From contig JAJEKV010000091.1 in the NCBI GenBank assembly GCA_021234155.1, positions 806,001 through 870,000 on the forward strand: a stretch of DNA of 64,000 nt, in the 5' to 3' direction. Position 1 is the first letter of the stretch, and each line of letters opens with the position of its first letter. The stretch comes from Isoetes taiwanensis. Taxonomy: Eukaryota; Streptophyta; Lycopodiopsida; Isoetales; Isoetaceae. The translations under genes and the position numbers were made by a program. Positions 1-11,384 of this stretch are shown one piece after another. Under the pieces are notes generated by a model, which had not been told where the DNA came from, ran no database searches, and was given only the letters and a program-made list of their open reading frames with translations.

Positions 1-2246
1 ATGTCTGGTGTAATCCCATGCAATTCCCTCATGGAAATGAAGTGCTGGTACCCTTTCTCAACATCACCTGCGCAGCTATATGCAACAAGGATATATAAAA
101 ATGTGGTTTCACTTGGGCGAATTCCTTCTCCTAGCATTTCCTCAAAGTAATGCCCTGCAATTTTGGCATTCCCATTATATGCACATCCTGCAACAATGGC
201 ATCCCAAGTTATAACATCCTTTCTCGACAATTTATTAAAGGCATTACAAGCCTCCTCCAGGCTTCCACATTTTGCATACATGTCAATTAATGCAGTTCCT
301 ACCATGGTATCTGGTAGAAGACCATGATCATTGACCACCTCATGGATAAGTCTGCCATTCTCAATAGCTCCTAAGATTGAGCATGCTTTCAATGTACTTA
401 AAAATGTTACTTTGTCTGGCTCTGTGCCTTCTTGCTGCATCGTCTCGAACAAATGCAGAGCTGCTAAGCCTTCTCCCTCTAGTACATATCCTGAGATTAT
501 TGTGTCCCATGTCACAACGTCATGATGAGACAGATTATCAAATACCTTATATGCCTCCCCCAAGCTCCCACATTTCGTATACATATCTATGAGACAGTTT
601 CCAACAACAGGAGCAGATATGAGCCCAGTTTCAATGGTCAGTTTATGGATGAACCTGCCCTGATCTATAGCTCCCAAGCTACCACACGCTTTTAAAGCAC
701 CTAAAACTGTAACTTTATCTGGGTCTATACCCTCAGATTTCATTTTGTCAAAGTAATCTAGCGCAGAAAGGGCATTACCATTTTGTGCATATCCTACAAT
801 CATAGCACCCCATAATACAACATCTCGTTCCGACAATGTGTCAAAAACCTTACGAGCTTCAAATGGGATTCTACATTTGAAATACATATCTACAATGGCA
901 GTGCCAATTCTAGCATCTAAAACAAGTCTGGTTCTTAATATTTGTCCATGAACAATTTTTCCCTTCCCTAAATTTTCTATCCTTCCACACACATTCAAAA
1001 TACTTGCAAGCGTGACTTTATCTGGCTTCACGCCTTCCTGTTGCATTTTATTAAAGATTTCAAGTGCAGCATAAAACTCCCCATGCTGAGAAAATCCTGC
1101 AACCATTGCACTCCAGCATACAACATTTTTATTTGGTAATGCATTGAAAACTTTATATGCCTCCTCTATGCTGCCACATTTTGCATAAACGTCAATCAGA
1201 GAGGTTCCAACAATGATGTCTGATAGATGTCCACCCTTTCTGATATTACCGTGAATGAGTATCACGTCTTCCAGCCGAGTACAGACTCTCAAAACTGTCA
1301 AACATATAATTTTGTCTGGCCTTACACTGCCTTGTAACATTTTCTTAAACAGCTCCAGAGCTCGAAATCCTTCTTCATGCTGCACATATCCTGCAATGAT
1401 TGCGGACCATGACACAACCGTTTTATTTATCAATTTATCAAAAACTTTGTGTGCCTCCTCCAGCATTCCACATTTTGCATACATATCAATAAGGGTATTC
1501 CCTAACATAACATCTGATGATAGCCCTGTTAAGATTGCCTCCTCATGGATAAGCCTGCCATAGTATATTAACTTTGTAGTGCTGCAAGCCTTCAATGCAC
1601 CTAAATATGTAATTTTATTTGGTTTAATACCTTCCTGTTGCATTTTCTCAAAATGTCCTAGGGCCTCAAAGCTTTCTTGATGTTGAGCATATCCTGCAAT
1701 CATTGCACCCCATGCTACAACATCAGCATTTAAAATGTTGTTGAATACTTTCTTTGACTCTTGCAAAGCTCCACATTTAGCATACATGTCCAGCAAGGTG
1801 CTTGCCACAACCACGTCTGACTGAAGTCCAGTGTTTATAATGTCATTATGGATAAGCCTGCCTTTGTTAAGGTAAACATTTGCTGTACATGCTTTTAGAT
1901 CTGCGACGTAAACATACTTATTACTCTTCAATTCTAATACTTGCATTTTGTGATATAAGTCAAGTGCCATATCCCCTTGTCCAAGCTTGGCATTTGCTGA
2001 GATACTTGCAGTCCAAGTATACTGACTTGTTTCCAAAGCCATACTAAATGCCTGGTTTGCTTCTGGCAAACATCCATGAAGTGCAAATAGACGAATAAAA
2101 TCGTCACTTGAGTGAGCAGTTAGATCTAGCCCACAGCAGCTTATCATGGTTTTGACACACCCTCCATCTTTGAAATCTGGTTTTTTTCTGTAAAGGTGTT
2201 GAATGCAATGTACACTGTTTCTAGAAACACTGACACCTTGTTCCAT
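1..2246 (-). CDS. PLS-class pentatricopeptide-repeat protein, 3' end beyond the window
   Basis: Reading the minus strand from the ATG at 2246 gives 748 codons with no stop, and the frame is still open at base 1. An in-frame TGA lies 21 bases upstream of this ATG, which supports the start. The protein is built from about seven blocks of roughly 101 residues (303 bp). Each block has the PPR landmarks: a Tyr/Trp-rich end such as WGAMIAGYAQH, a linker like MQQEGVKPDKVT, a GRLIHEE-type motif and an LIDMYAKCGSLEEA-type motif. These are P, L and S motifs in order. Such proteins usually act in mitochondria or plastids, where they bind organellar RNA and often specify C-to-U editing sites. The last residues resemble the start of the E region, so E or DYW domains may follow outside the window. 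No obvious transit peptide was identified at the N-terminus. The gene is intronless over this span. Confidence 0.93.
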   Translation of the reverse strand, partial: MEQGVSVSRNSVHCIQHLYRKKPDFKDGGCVKTMISCCGLDLTAHSSDDFIRLFALHGCLPEANQAFSMALETSQYTWTASISANAKLGQGDMALDLYHKMQVLELKSNKYVYVADLKACTANVYLNKGRLIHNDIINTGLQSDVVVASTLLDMYAKCGALQESKKVFNNILNADVVAWGAMIAGYAQHQESFEALGHFEKMQQEGIKPNKITYLGALKACSTTKLIYYGRLIHEEAILTGLSSDVMLGNTLIDMYAKCGMLEEAHKVFDKLINKTVVSWSAIIAGYVQHEEGFRALELFKKMLQGSVRPDKIICLTVLRVCTRLEDVILIHGNIRKGGHLSDIIVGTSLIDVYAKCGSIEEAYKVFNALPNKNVVCWSAMVAGFSQHGEFYAALEIFNKMQQEGVKPDKVTLASILNVCGRIENLGKGKIVHGQILRTRLVLDARIGTAIVDMYFKCRIPFEARKVFDTLSERDVVLWGAMIVGYAQNGNALSALDYFDKMKSEGIDPDKVTVLGALKACGSLGAIDQGRFIHKLTIETGLISAPVVGNCLIDMYTKCGSLGEAYKVFDNLSHHDVVTWDTIISGYVLEGEGLAALHLFETMQQEGTEPDKVTFLSTLKACSILGAIENGRLIHEVVNDHGLLPDTMVGTALIDMYAKCGSLEEACNAFNKLSRKDVITWDAIVAGCAYNGNAKIAGHYFEEMLGEGIRPSETTFLYILVAYSCAGDVEKGYQHFISMRELHGITPD

Positions 2247-3250
2247 AGCAGATATACGCCCTCCTCAGACAATGATAATGTCTAGTGAAATGCGAGGATG
2301 TTATCACAAAAACAGACGAGCTTCATATGACAGCATTTTGCTCTTCGTATTACTGACATCATAGAGAAGGGACACTTTCTTACCTCATTCAAGAAAGCCA
2401 ACCTAATTTGTCGTTCAAATTTACAATGAACAACCTTCATAACACATAAACCGCTATCATAATATCCTACCAATGATATTGATGACCATTTGGGTCTTGT
2501 GTTGGAAAGAAGATCTTCGCAGATTAAGTGATACTTACAAGGCGCCATTCTGAAGAGAAAAATGTCTGCTTAGCCAATGCAGCCGACATAAACGAAAATA
2601 ACTATCGGATATGTAATCTTGCTTTTCCCCCTGAAATTAACATAGTCTGTTTTACTACTCAAACACCTCATATCCCTCGGTAATATTAGCGAATATGTTT
2701 TTGGGTTGCCCGTAGGGGGCAACCCTCTTGTTGGAGGGTGGAGTGACGGTTTGAAGGCTTGGATTGGTTTTGATGATAATATGCCTCGGAATATCCTATG
2801 TAAGCGGATGCGATGGGTTGGTTTTTTCTAGGGTTTTCGTGAGGCCCAGTGACAGTTAGACGGTGAGGATTTGCCTGCGATGTAGCTGATCGATGGTTTG
2901 GATGTTTTGGCGGTAGAGATTCTCCGGCGATGACAATGGCATGGGCGAGGGCAGCGACAGAGGCTATGGCTACATAACACAGACCCTGTGGGCTTCAAAA
3001 ACCATGGACAAACTGCACAGCTTGGACCGTCTACACAAGGGCCAGATTTGGATTTGGTTTTCGGCCTGAATGAATAGGCGTAGAAGTAGCACAGTGTCGG
3101 TAAGTCTCAAGACCAGAAGATTAACTGCAACTTCTAGTACCGCAACCTTATTTGGCAGTTTCGCAGTTTCTTTCATACCCTATTTGGTTCGGACACCATT
3201 TTCATTTTGCACTTTGATTAAACTCCATTTGAGGTTTATATGCAACATCA
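2247..3250. other. intergenic, no convincing gene
   Basis: This stretch separates the two divergently oriented PPR loci. It contains an 88-codon minus-strand reading frame (2282-2548) upstream of the PPR start, without recognisable motifs. A small perfect hairpin, GGGTTGCCC over GGGCAACCC, sits at 2703-2725. Nothing else is supported. Confidence 0.5.
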
Positions 3251-3259
3251 GGTATATTT

Positions 3260-4690
3260 GGAGTTGCGGGAGTGTTTGTAATGAGCATTTGGCTTTTAAC
3301 AGTTTGTTTTATAGAAAAGAGCATTCATTTACTTCTCTCTTATCAGGCTATAATGAGCATGGGCAATCACAAGATGTTTTCAAGTTGTATTATAAAATGC
3401 ACGAAGATAGGTCCTAGCAGCTATACGCTCATTGCTTTGCTCAGGGCTTGTTCACAAGCAAAGGATGTAGAAAAGGTCGTCAAGTTCATATGGAAATTAT
3501 TGGGCAGGGATTGGAGGCAAATCTCTCAGTTTGCAATACTTTGATTGACATGTATGCCAAATGCAAAGAATTTGAAGAGCCAAACAAAGTTTTGAATAAG
3601 CTAAGAAGTTCGAGATGTTGTCACTTGGACAACAATGATTGCAGATGCTGAAAATGGACTTTCTTCTGCAGCTCTTAACTGTTTTCAGAGGATACAGGAG
3701 CAGAGTAAGTCTGCCAATGCAATCACTTCCATTTGCAGCTTGAAAGCTTGTGGCAATATAGCAGCTATTGACAGGGGGCGCCACATACGTATATACATCC
3801 TTCGAAGTAGATTTGGAGGAGATCTCCCCGTTGCTAACTCTTTGATCAACATGTATGTCAAATGCAGCTCACCTAAAGAGGCTGAAACAGTCTTTCATTA
3901 AGTTATATCATTGTTATATTGTATCTTGGAATGTCCTAATAACAGGATTTGTGGAAAACGGGCCGGGTATGGAAGCATTAGAATGCTTTATGCAAGATCA
4001 GAGCTTATCTCTAGATGCCATCACATTCATTGGCAGCTTGAAAGCTTGTGCTAACATTAAAGCCATAGGCCAGGAGATACACATGGAGATTTTCCAACAA
4101 GAATTTGAGAAAGATCTCTTTATTGGTAATGCTTTGGTTGACATGTATGCTAATATTGATCTACTGAAAGAGGCACATGATGTTTTGCACAAGATGGCAG
4201 TCAGAGATATAGTATCATAGAATACATTAATATCTGGTTCATCTTGAACAAATGCAACTAAGTGGTATATCTACAAATGATAAACATTTCTTTGCATCTT
4301 AAAAGCATGTGCCAGCATAGGCTATATAGACCAATACTTTACTTGCATGATCGATCTTCTTGCACAGTCTGGACACACTTCATGAAGCCAGGGAATGGTA
4401 GAGATAGTACCATACCTTCCCTCAAAAGACACATGGATTGGTTCTGTTTAGTGCCTGCAAAAATTATGAAGAACCAGAACTAGGACTGTGATGCTTTGAA
4501 GAGCTAATCCAGATGCATCCGAACAATGCTGCTGCTTACGTGCTCCTGACAAACATCTATGCTAGTGTTAGTAGGTGTGATGAGTAGAAGAGCTCTGAAA
4601 TGTGCAAGGGCTCCAAATGAAACCTGGGTCTTCTATAGAACTGAATAGCAAGATGCTTAGATTTGTAGTTGGTGATAATTTAGTTTAATA
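3260..4690 (+). pseudogene. decayed PLS-class PPR gene
   Basis: PPR motifs run along the plus strand but jump among reading frames. The order is SLLSGYNEHGQSQD (about 3330), SSYTLIALLRACSQA (about 3415), VCNTLIDMYAKCKEF (about 3530), NAITSICSLKACGN, NSLINMYVKC, then SWNVLITGFVENGP (about 3925), ITFIGSLKACANI, and GNALVDMYANI ending in a stop at about 4220. Downstream, to about 4690, E/E+-like residues (KPGSSIELNSK) appear among several stops. At least four frameshifts or nonsense changes separate pieces that would be continuous in a working gene. The pieces match the family of the intact PPR gene at the left edge but are not an exact copy. A functional gene with many tiny introns is unlikely because several breaks fall inside motifs without splice signals. 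Confidence 0.85.
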
Positions 4691-4699
4691 AGTTTCAGG

Positions 4700-5370
4700 A
4701 AGTAGAATGTATAACAATTGCGAGGATGCAGGTGAAGTCAGAGCCATTACATGACTGCATAGCTACCTCATTAACGTACTCAGAAAAGCTTTCAAATATT
4801 TAAGGCCCTGACAGGCTATTACACAGAACTTGCTTTGCTGGCCTGGTAGATCTTCTCAAGGTTGAATGCCTTCTATAGTGTCTGAATATGACAGATCTTC
4901 TAAGATCTACATAAATTTTTATTGTGAAGTCATCTTAATTATAATGAACATAGCATAAAATTTATTGATAGCATAAAATTTATTGTTATAATCAAGGCAG
5001 TAAATTAGGATATAATTAAGTTGAAATTCTAAAACAAATGCATCATGCTCGGATTTAATCAGAAACATATGATTAACTTCATCACATTCTGGCCGCCGTG
5101 TTTTAGATATATTAGAGACGATGGCACAAAAGGCACATGTTTATCTTATAAATACTATAAGGAGCTGCCAATAGCTTAGAAGCCCAGTTTTTGTGAGCAG
5201 AGCACAACTCCAACCACTTAGTAACAAACATATATTGATTGGCTAGATAGCATTGTTTTTTTTTCCATGAAGAATAGATTTGTTGAGCACGCTGCCAGGG
5301 ATTACCTCAGGCCTCTGTCTAATAAGCAACAGACTGATCTACATGCCTTGCGCACGCATCAATGGCTCCT
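4700..5370. other. intergenic, nothing recognised
   Basis: AT-rich sequence with short scattered open frames and no motif that I recognise. Confidence 0.4.
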
Positions 5371-5379
5371 CTAAAGGGC

Positions 5380-5990
5380 AACCCATTGGTGCGTTAGCAT
5401 CTTGTTTTTAATCGGGTAAGGTTCAGTTTTCGTAGTTTTTCCATGAGTCGAATACCCGTATATTCGACCTGCATTTTCAAGCTGATATTCCTTAAGTTGA
5501 ATACCTACCAAACTAAAACATCTCCTTTGCCGGAATAACTTTCGCTGAAAAGTGAGGTCTGACTCTTTTAAATCCGTGTCGTATTTCATAAGTTGAATAT
5601 CCAAGGGGTATTAGACTCTTCTAAAACCCTTTGGGGTGGGATTTTTTAATCCAGACATTAATAAGTTTGATGCGCTCCTTTTAGGCCCGATAGGCCCATT
5701 GGTCTCCATGGATGATAAAAACCATTCTATTCTATCTATTCTAAATCAACTCAGTCAAATACCCTCATGACTATTACATAAGTCGAATACCTATTTTTAT
5801 GTTTTGAAATTGCAGTATACTAAGGTATTAGATTCGTCTAAATCAGGTTCATTCCATAAGTCGAATATCCTCCCTGACTATTACATACGTCGAATACCTA
5901 TTTTATTTTTTGAAATTCCAGTATTCAAATAAACTAAGGTATTAGACTGTCTAAATCACAAATTTCGAATATCTTCTTTCACATTCGCAT
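5380..5990. repeat. degenerate short repeat (AAGTCGAATACC-type)
   Basis: A motif close to ATAAGTCGAATACCTATT recurs at about 5448, 5496, 5590, 5776, 5856 and 5886. A companion motif, TATTAGACTCGTCTAAATC-like, occurs at about 5608, 5826 and 5939. The spacing is irregular, so this is a decayed repeat cluster rather than a clean tandem array. A LINE-type 3' end (5630-5752) interrupts it. Confidence 0.55.
5630..5752 (+). mobile_element. non-LTR element 3' end with (TTCTA)n-like tail
   Basis: It carries the GGGATTTTTTAATCC hairpin side, then a GGCCCATTGGTCTCC block, CATGGATGATAAAAA, and a short tail of ATTCTATTCTA type. The same order is found at 18744-18880 and 21242-21400 on the opposite strand. 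This is a short 3' fragment without coding sequence. Confidence 0.65.
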
Positions 5991-7987
5991 ATATTTATTC
6001 TACTATCTATATTGTGCTCAAAATGCCCAGATCATCCTTGCCCCTGCTTGAAGCGCCTAAATTGGCCATATGTTGCCAGGATCTTCCTCAACGTGAAAAT
6101 TCCTCAAATCTGGCTGCAATCATTGTATGCAGAGATGTACAGAAGAGAGTTTTGGCTCACCTGAACGGGTCCAGCGAAATGGACCCATGGAATGGTCCCT
6201 TGGGGGTCACCCCGCACCCAATAATATAACACCCAAGTTGGATTTGTCAAATCTTGATATACAAAACCTTGATGTTACGTTTCTCGTTGTTTGTCCTGCA
6301 CTATTAGAGGATAGCCAATAGTGGGAATACCACCATCACTATGAACCAAGACCATCTATTTAATAGACACTAGAACACAAGGCAATAGCATTGGTTCAGA
6401 TCTTGCATGTTCTTAAAACTGACACATATCTATAAGTGAGTTACTGCAGGAATATGTTTGCATAGTCACAATGTTAGTACCAATTCCCTTCCCCAAATGC
6501 AGGGGAGCTGGGAAAGAGAAATGTTCGCGGCGGCCTTGGCCGCCGCGATAAATTTCTTGTATTCTTTATTCTTATGTTTCTTATCTACATTTATTTGTGT
6601 ATATACTTTATCCAAGGTAGAAAATGCAACCCCCTTACTAACCAATTATCATAGTTTTGGTGGACCATGACGCATATCCTCTTGGCTCTATGCATAAGCA
6701 TCACTTTGAAGATAAGATGCATATGTATGGACAATGTCTAATACGGTTCCATGCTAGCACATATGCTCTCCTAATTGGCTCATGGTGATGAGTAATTGAA
6801 GAGCTAATTCCTAAAATAGTTGAGAAAATTGCAAAAGAAAGATTTATAGATACCATGTATAGATACCGTGGGATGAAATGTGGTCATTCCATAGCCATAG
6901 CCATGCGTCATAAGGGAAATGTTTTCATCCCACACACTTCATTTCAAAATATGCCAAGTTGTGATGTCATCGGCAATTGCATGCTGATTAAGTAAGGTTG
7001 TAAAAGAGGCTGGCATTGCTTATGATATAGCCACGGTTTGGCATTGCCCCCCAAAGATAATCATTATAAATGTTTTTTACATATAAGTAAAAGAACTTGT
7101 TGAAATTGTTATCCATTCGGTAATCAATCGATCTTTAGAAAAGGGGCGAGTGAGTTTTGCCTAGAAGGGGACATCAAAATAAAGCTTGCAAGGGTCTCTT
7201 TATGCTAAGGAGATAAAGAGCTTGGGATTGAAGATGAAGAAATTTTGCAAGGACTAGCAGGATGCAACAAAATCTGGCTCTAAAAAAATGTTGGGGGACT
7301 TGCTCATATCATTTAGAAGATTATATAAGTGAATTGTGGCAACATGCATATAGGACTGTCATGATTAATTCCTCCAAGAAAATCTATTTGATTATGGTCT
7401 TTTTACAGGTCCTTATGTACTTCAAATAAATTTGCATAGGGCTTCAATTCATATGCAAACATTGATGGGATTATCTTTAAGATTCAGCTTCCCCAATGGA
7501 CTCTTTCGTTTTAGATCCTTTTGGGAGTATTTTCCTTGTTCAACTTAGCAATTTGCTCCTTCTTGTTGAATGAGAACATACTTCTTCTCTGTCTACATAT
7601 TTAGTTGTTTTGGCACCTTTAAAGCATGCTGATTCTGGATCCCATGTCATGATTAGCTTGCCGAATCTTTTTTTGTCAGCAGTGAATCCTTTTGATCCTC
7701 CCATTCTGCCTAGGATAGTACAAGTGGTTGAATAGGTAATTCTCTTTTAATTGAACTAAATTGCTGATGAAGATTCAGGTCTTGTATGTTTTTGATGTGC
7801 TGTAGCAGTGACATCAACATCAAAACAAATCAAATATCTTGCACATATTCCAACTTATTTAAACCAATAACAAAATCAAATAGGGCCTTCACATGAGCAC
7901 CCACAACAAGCTTTTAGATTCCCGAAGAAGTATCACTTCTACTTGAAATTAACTACAACATAAACATACAATGTCGTCCAAGATGTC
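5753..7987. other. intergenic; one near-perfect palindrome
   Basis: I see no supported gene in about 2.2 kb. At 6525-6548 there is a 24-base palindrome, TCGCGGCGGCC and its complement around a TT centre. It is far more GC-rich than its surroundings. Short frames at 6014-6321 and 6458-6670 lack family motifs. Confidence 0.45.
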
Positions 7988-8331
7988 TTAGGGCCATTCC
8001 ACACTGGCTCGTTATGTTAGGTTAAATTTTTAATCTAACGGATGCTCCTTTATGTTAAGATAATCTAACTACAAGATTTCACTTCACACTTTCCATTAGA
8101 TTAAAAATTAGCATAACAGAAACCGTTAACAAAAGACTTCACACTGGATGATACCGTTAGGTTATGTTACACCTAACCTAACGAAAACCGTTATAAAGTA
8201 CTTCACACTACATGATGTCGTTAAGTTAAATTACTAACATAACGGAAATTGTTATAGGGCACTTCACACTGCAAGACGTCATTAAATTCTCAATTGAGTA
8301 TTGAGGAAACTAGAAAGGAGGAAATGACGCG

Positions 8332-8592
8332 CTATTGCAACCATAATGCATTGGTTTCTAAATGTTCGCAACCATAATGCATTGGTTTCTAAATGTTCGC
8401 ATTATTTTTATTGCTTAACTATTGCAACTATAATGCATTGGTTTCTAAATGTTCGCATTATTTTTATTGCTTAACTATTGCAACTATAATGCATTGGTTT
8501 CTAAATGTTCGCATTATTTTTATTGCTTAACTATTGCAACCATAATGCATTGGTTTCTAAATGTTCGCATTATTTTTATTGCTTAACTATTG
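8332..8592. repeat. 56-bp tandem repeat array, about 4.5 copies
   Basis: The unit has the order CTATTGCAACTATAATGC, ATTGGTTTCTAAATG, TTCGCATTATTTTTATTGCTTA. Four full units are almost identical, differing mainly at one C/T in AACCATAATG versus AACTATAATG. A shortened unit leads the array. It lies just inside the left end of the Harbinger-like element. Confidence 0.9.
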
Positions 8593-8803
8593 TTCCTTTT
8601 TAACCAGCATACATATCCCATGGTAACCTATGGTGAGTAAGAGGAACTCTTTACGCACTTTGTATTCTCGATCAATCAAGATGGGTAGATATTTGACAAG
8701 CCTAGTTAATGATTTTAATACTTCTGAAAATGCAAACTGTGTAAACTGGCAGAAGGTGCAAATGTCCAAAAAAAAAAAAAAAAATCGATTCTTGTTTATA
8801 CTC

Positions 8804-9413
8804 TTACGCAAAAGGAACAGGTGGTCGTGAATCTAATATACAAGGGATCCCCCTTACACCCTTTTGGTCAACCACAAAATCCCAGGATGTACCAGGTAAA
8901 TGAGGAGCAAAAACAACTTGTAGAGTCCGCTTTAGCACAGTGTTTGGTGTCTAGTTTGCCAAATCAACCGTTCTACCTTTCACCATATCTGAATATCTAG
9001 AAATAGGAAGCTTACTTCAATCTTCATCCTCCTCATAAATTTCCGACTGACCATTGATTCATTTATAATTTTTCTCTTCAACTTGACAAGGAAGATGCTT
9101 TCTGCTGACCATATTGGAATCTAAGTCCAATAGCTGCTCGGTCTGAGATAGAAATATCCTCATATTTACACAATGAGCCCAGGAAAGCCCTAATGATGGA
9201 GTCACCCTACATCCAGATGTTTGCAGATCTCTGAAATTGCCTACCTGAATTTTCTTCTGCTCATTTTCCTCAAAACAATCTGTAACCTGATTTGTAACAA
9301 CTATTGCAAGCTTGTATTGCTGCGGATATTTCCTCAACCTGCTGGAGAGTTGAAAGAAAACCTCTGACCTTGCCATAAGGTCTGATCTGTTATTATCAAA
9401 TTCTGTACGAATT
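8804..9413 (-). pseudogene. XRCC3: XRCC3-like (RAD51 paralogue) C-terminal fragment
   Basis: On the minus strand an exon opens after a TTTTAG acceptor at 9413 and reads RTEFDN, RSDLMARSEVFFQLS, then LAIVVTNQVTD, GCRVTPSLGLSWAHCVN and MRIFLS. That is the conserved ATPase-core end of XRCC3, a RAD51-family protein of homologous recombination in the nucleus. A second block from about 8935 reads LQVVFAPHLPGTSWDFVVD and GVRGI, which is the family's C-terminus, then reaches a stop at 8804. Between the blocks there is a stop (about 9059) and 120 bases of unclear status, either an intron or decay. No N-terminal exons with a Walker A motif were found up to 14 kb on this strand. The fragment lies inside the terminal repeats of a DNA transposon, so it is more likely a captured or stranded piece than a working gene. 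Confidence 0.75.
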
Positions 9414-9666
9414 CTAAAATTCTAAAAATTCTAAAATTCTAAAATTCCCTGGTCATTCTAAAATTCTACATCGAGCACAAATCTATCCCACCATACAGAG
9501 CTCCTTGGTTTCACCCACCAAGATGTGTGTGGACTGCCCAAAAATATCGAAAGAATGGTATGCATAATCATATCATCATGCATTATTGCATTTTGTTGTA
9601 ACATAGTATGTGTTCTAGATCGTTTGGGGCTCCTATTGTATAGAATACGCATTTGTGGCATCATAA

Positions 9667-11384
9667 AAAACCGTGTGAACAGCATATGGTTCCAGCATCC
9701 GAGGCAGCGACAAAACGACGTGAGTCTATCACCAATTTGGTGATACATGATCCCCCAGTTGCTGCGCAAAAAGAGGTAAATAATTCAGTTGAAAGTTCTT
9801 TGCCTTCGTTGCTGGCTACTCCAGTGGTTCTTGAAGAAAGGGATTTTCCTCCCGTGCAAGGCGATGCGAGTAAGGGAGCGGAAGTTAATGGGAACTTGCA
9901 TCCACCAGGTACAGATTTCAGTCCTAATGTAGCTCCTCAGCCTCAGGCAAATAATAGTGCTTGGAAATCATCTGATTTGGTTACAAAAGTTTCATATCAA
10001 AGATTTAGCGATTGGCTTTGTATGGATATATCTAGTGCATCTAGAAAGGCAAGGGTAGCAGCTGCTTTACAGGTATTGTCTGAAGGAAGTAAGGATGAGT
10101 TGTCGGCAATCTTGGACACATTAAAAGCTCGACAGATTCAACTGCAACAACAATTGCCTCCAGATGACATATTTTACCAGTCTGATTGTCAGAATGTGGT
10201 TCAAACTTCTGGTATTCCTGTGGTTGAGGTGGACCATCAAGCTCATATTAAGTGTGCTGAGAACTTATCTTCTTGTGCAGTTCTTAGTGGCTATTTAGAT
10301 TTTTCACGGTTCCGTATTTGGTTGTCTCGGCTTCTGAGACGCCTTCAACTTCCTCCTTTCCAGTCCATCAAGTTGTTGGCAAAAAACTTTGTTCTCATTA
10401 TGTTTGAAAGTAGTGATGCAGTGGACTCTTTGGTATCAAGAGGGATTGATCCACTTGGTGGAGAATATATAATGTACCAGTATTACTCTCCTGGCTTTAC
10501 ACCAGATACAGTTCGTGCATTAAAGATGCCTTGCTGGTTCTCGTTACCTAACATTCCTCCTGATCTAATGGCTCATCAATTTCTAGTTGCAATTGCAACG
10601 AGACTTGGGGTTCATATCTCACACTCCATCATGAATGGTCCAAGGATTTGTGTTTCTATGCCTGTGGACTCGCCTTTGCCAGATTGTGTAGTTGTGAAGA
10701 GCGGGCCTTGGTATAAGAAGTTGGATCTTAAGCTTCTGAATGGTCCAGAATTAGCCCGTTTGTTTCCTGATAAGGAGGCTTTTGCTAGCTTTCGTCGAGG
10801 TACTCGTGCATCTCAGGCATCTGTTCAACATTCTTCTCAGGTTCAAGCTCCTACTGTTATTTCTTCATCTATTCATGATCCACCTTTGCCAGTTGTCTTG
10901 CATTCCTCGGCTATGGAAGATGCTCTACACACAGTTCCAATGGTGTCGTCCTTAGCACCGTCAACTGCAGCTATTTGTTGCTTCTGCTTCTCATGTTTCT
11001 GAGGTTGTTATGGCTGATGGTCCTAATCTTTAGTGCGCTAAAGAGTCATGGCAACAGGTCAATTGGAAGAAGGCAGCGAGGAAGAAGTCAGTTATGTCAT
11101 CTCACGAGGCTATCCTGCCTCGTTCTATTCAGTGGCATGATAACTTGATGTCTGTTGGTGATCATCCTGATGTTGTAGAACATGTTGATTGTGATGAGGC
11201 CATTAAACGCCTCAAGGTGGCACAAGGAGTATGATTATGTACTGTGTTTGGGTGGTTTTGCTTAGTGGACCATCTCGTCCTCTAGGTTTTGAGTCCCATG
11301 TCACAAGTCCCTTGTATGTATCTTGATATTCCTTGATAATAGATTATCATCCTTCAAAAAAAAAAAAATGAAAACCGTGTGAAC
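9667..11384 (+). mobile_element. LINE (L1-like), ORF2-less copy with 14-bp target duplication
   Basis: The element body is 9681-11370. It ends in an A-run (11356-11368) preceded by CATCCTTC, the same ending as the LINE at 36.8 kb. The flanking duplication AAAACCGTGTGAAC occurs at 9667-9680 and 11371-11384. The copy holds an ORF1-like frame and then goes directly to the 3' tail, so the reverse-transcriptase ORF has been lost by internal deletion. Confidence 0.88.
9686..11002 (+). pseudogene. LINE ORF1 (DUF4283-like gag protein), frameshifted near the end
   Basis: The frame opens just after the 5' target duplication (ATG at 9686) and runs about 440 codons. The middle, around residues 200-340, resembles the DUF4283-type domain of plant LINE ORF1 proteins: a segment FVLIMFESSDAVDSLV, then MPCWFSLPNIPPDLM with a following IATRLGVHI segment. 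I see no zinc knuckle. Near 10975 the likely frame shifts: the alternative frame continues ASHVSEVVMADGPNL, meets a TAG, then continues with SWQQVNWKKAARKKS to a stop at about 11235. The protein would coat element RNA, as in other LINEs. The frameshift and internal stop make this copy defective. Confidence 0.7.

Noticed and set aside
2703-2725. Hairpin as a remnant of the 10-kb element's LTR end
   Set aside because: It shares only the short GTTGCCC/GGGCAAC stem; no further LTR sequence follows.
8332-8592. Regular 56-bp repeats that could be mistaken for a CRISPR array
   Set aside because: The units are contiguous with no unique spacers, and the context is plant nuclear DNA with no cas genes.
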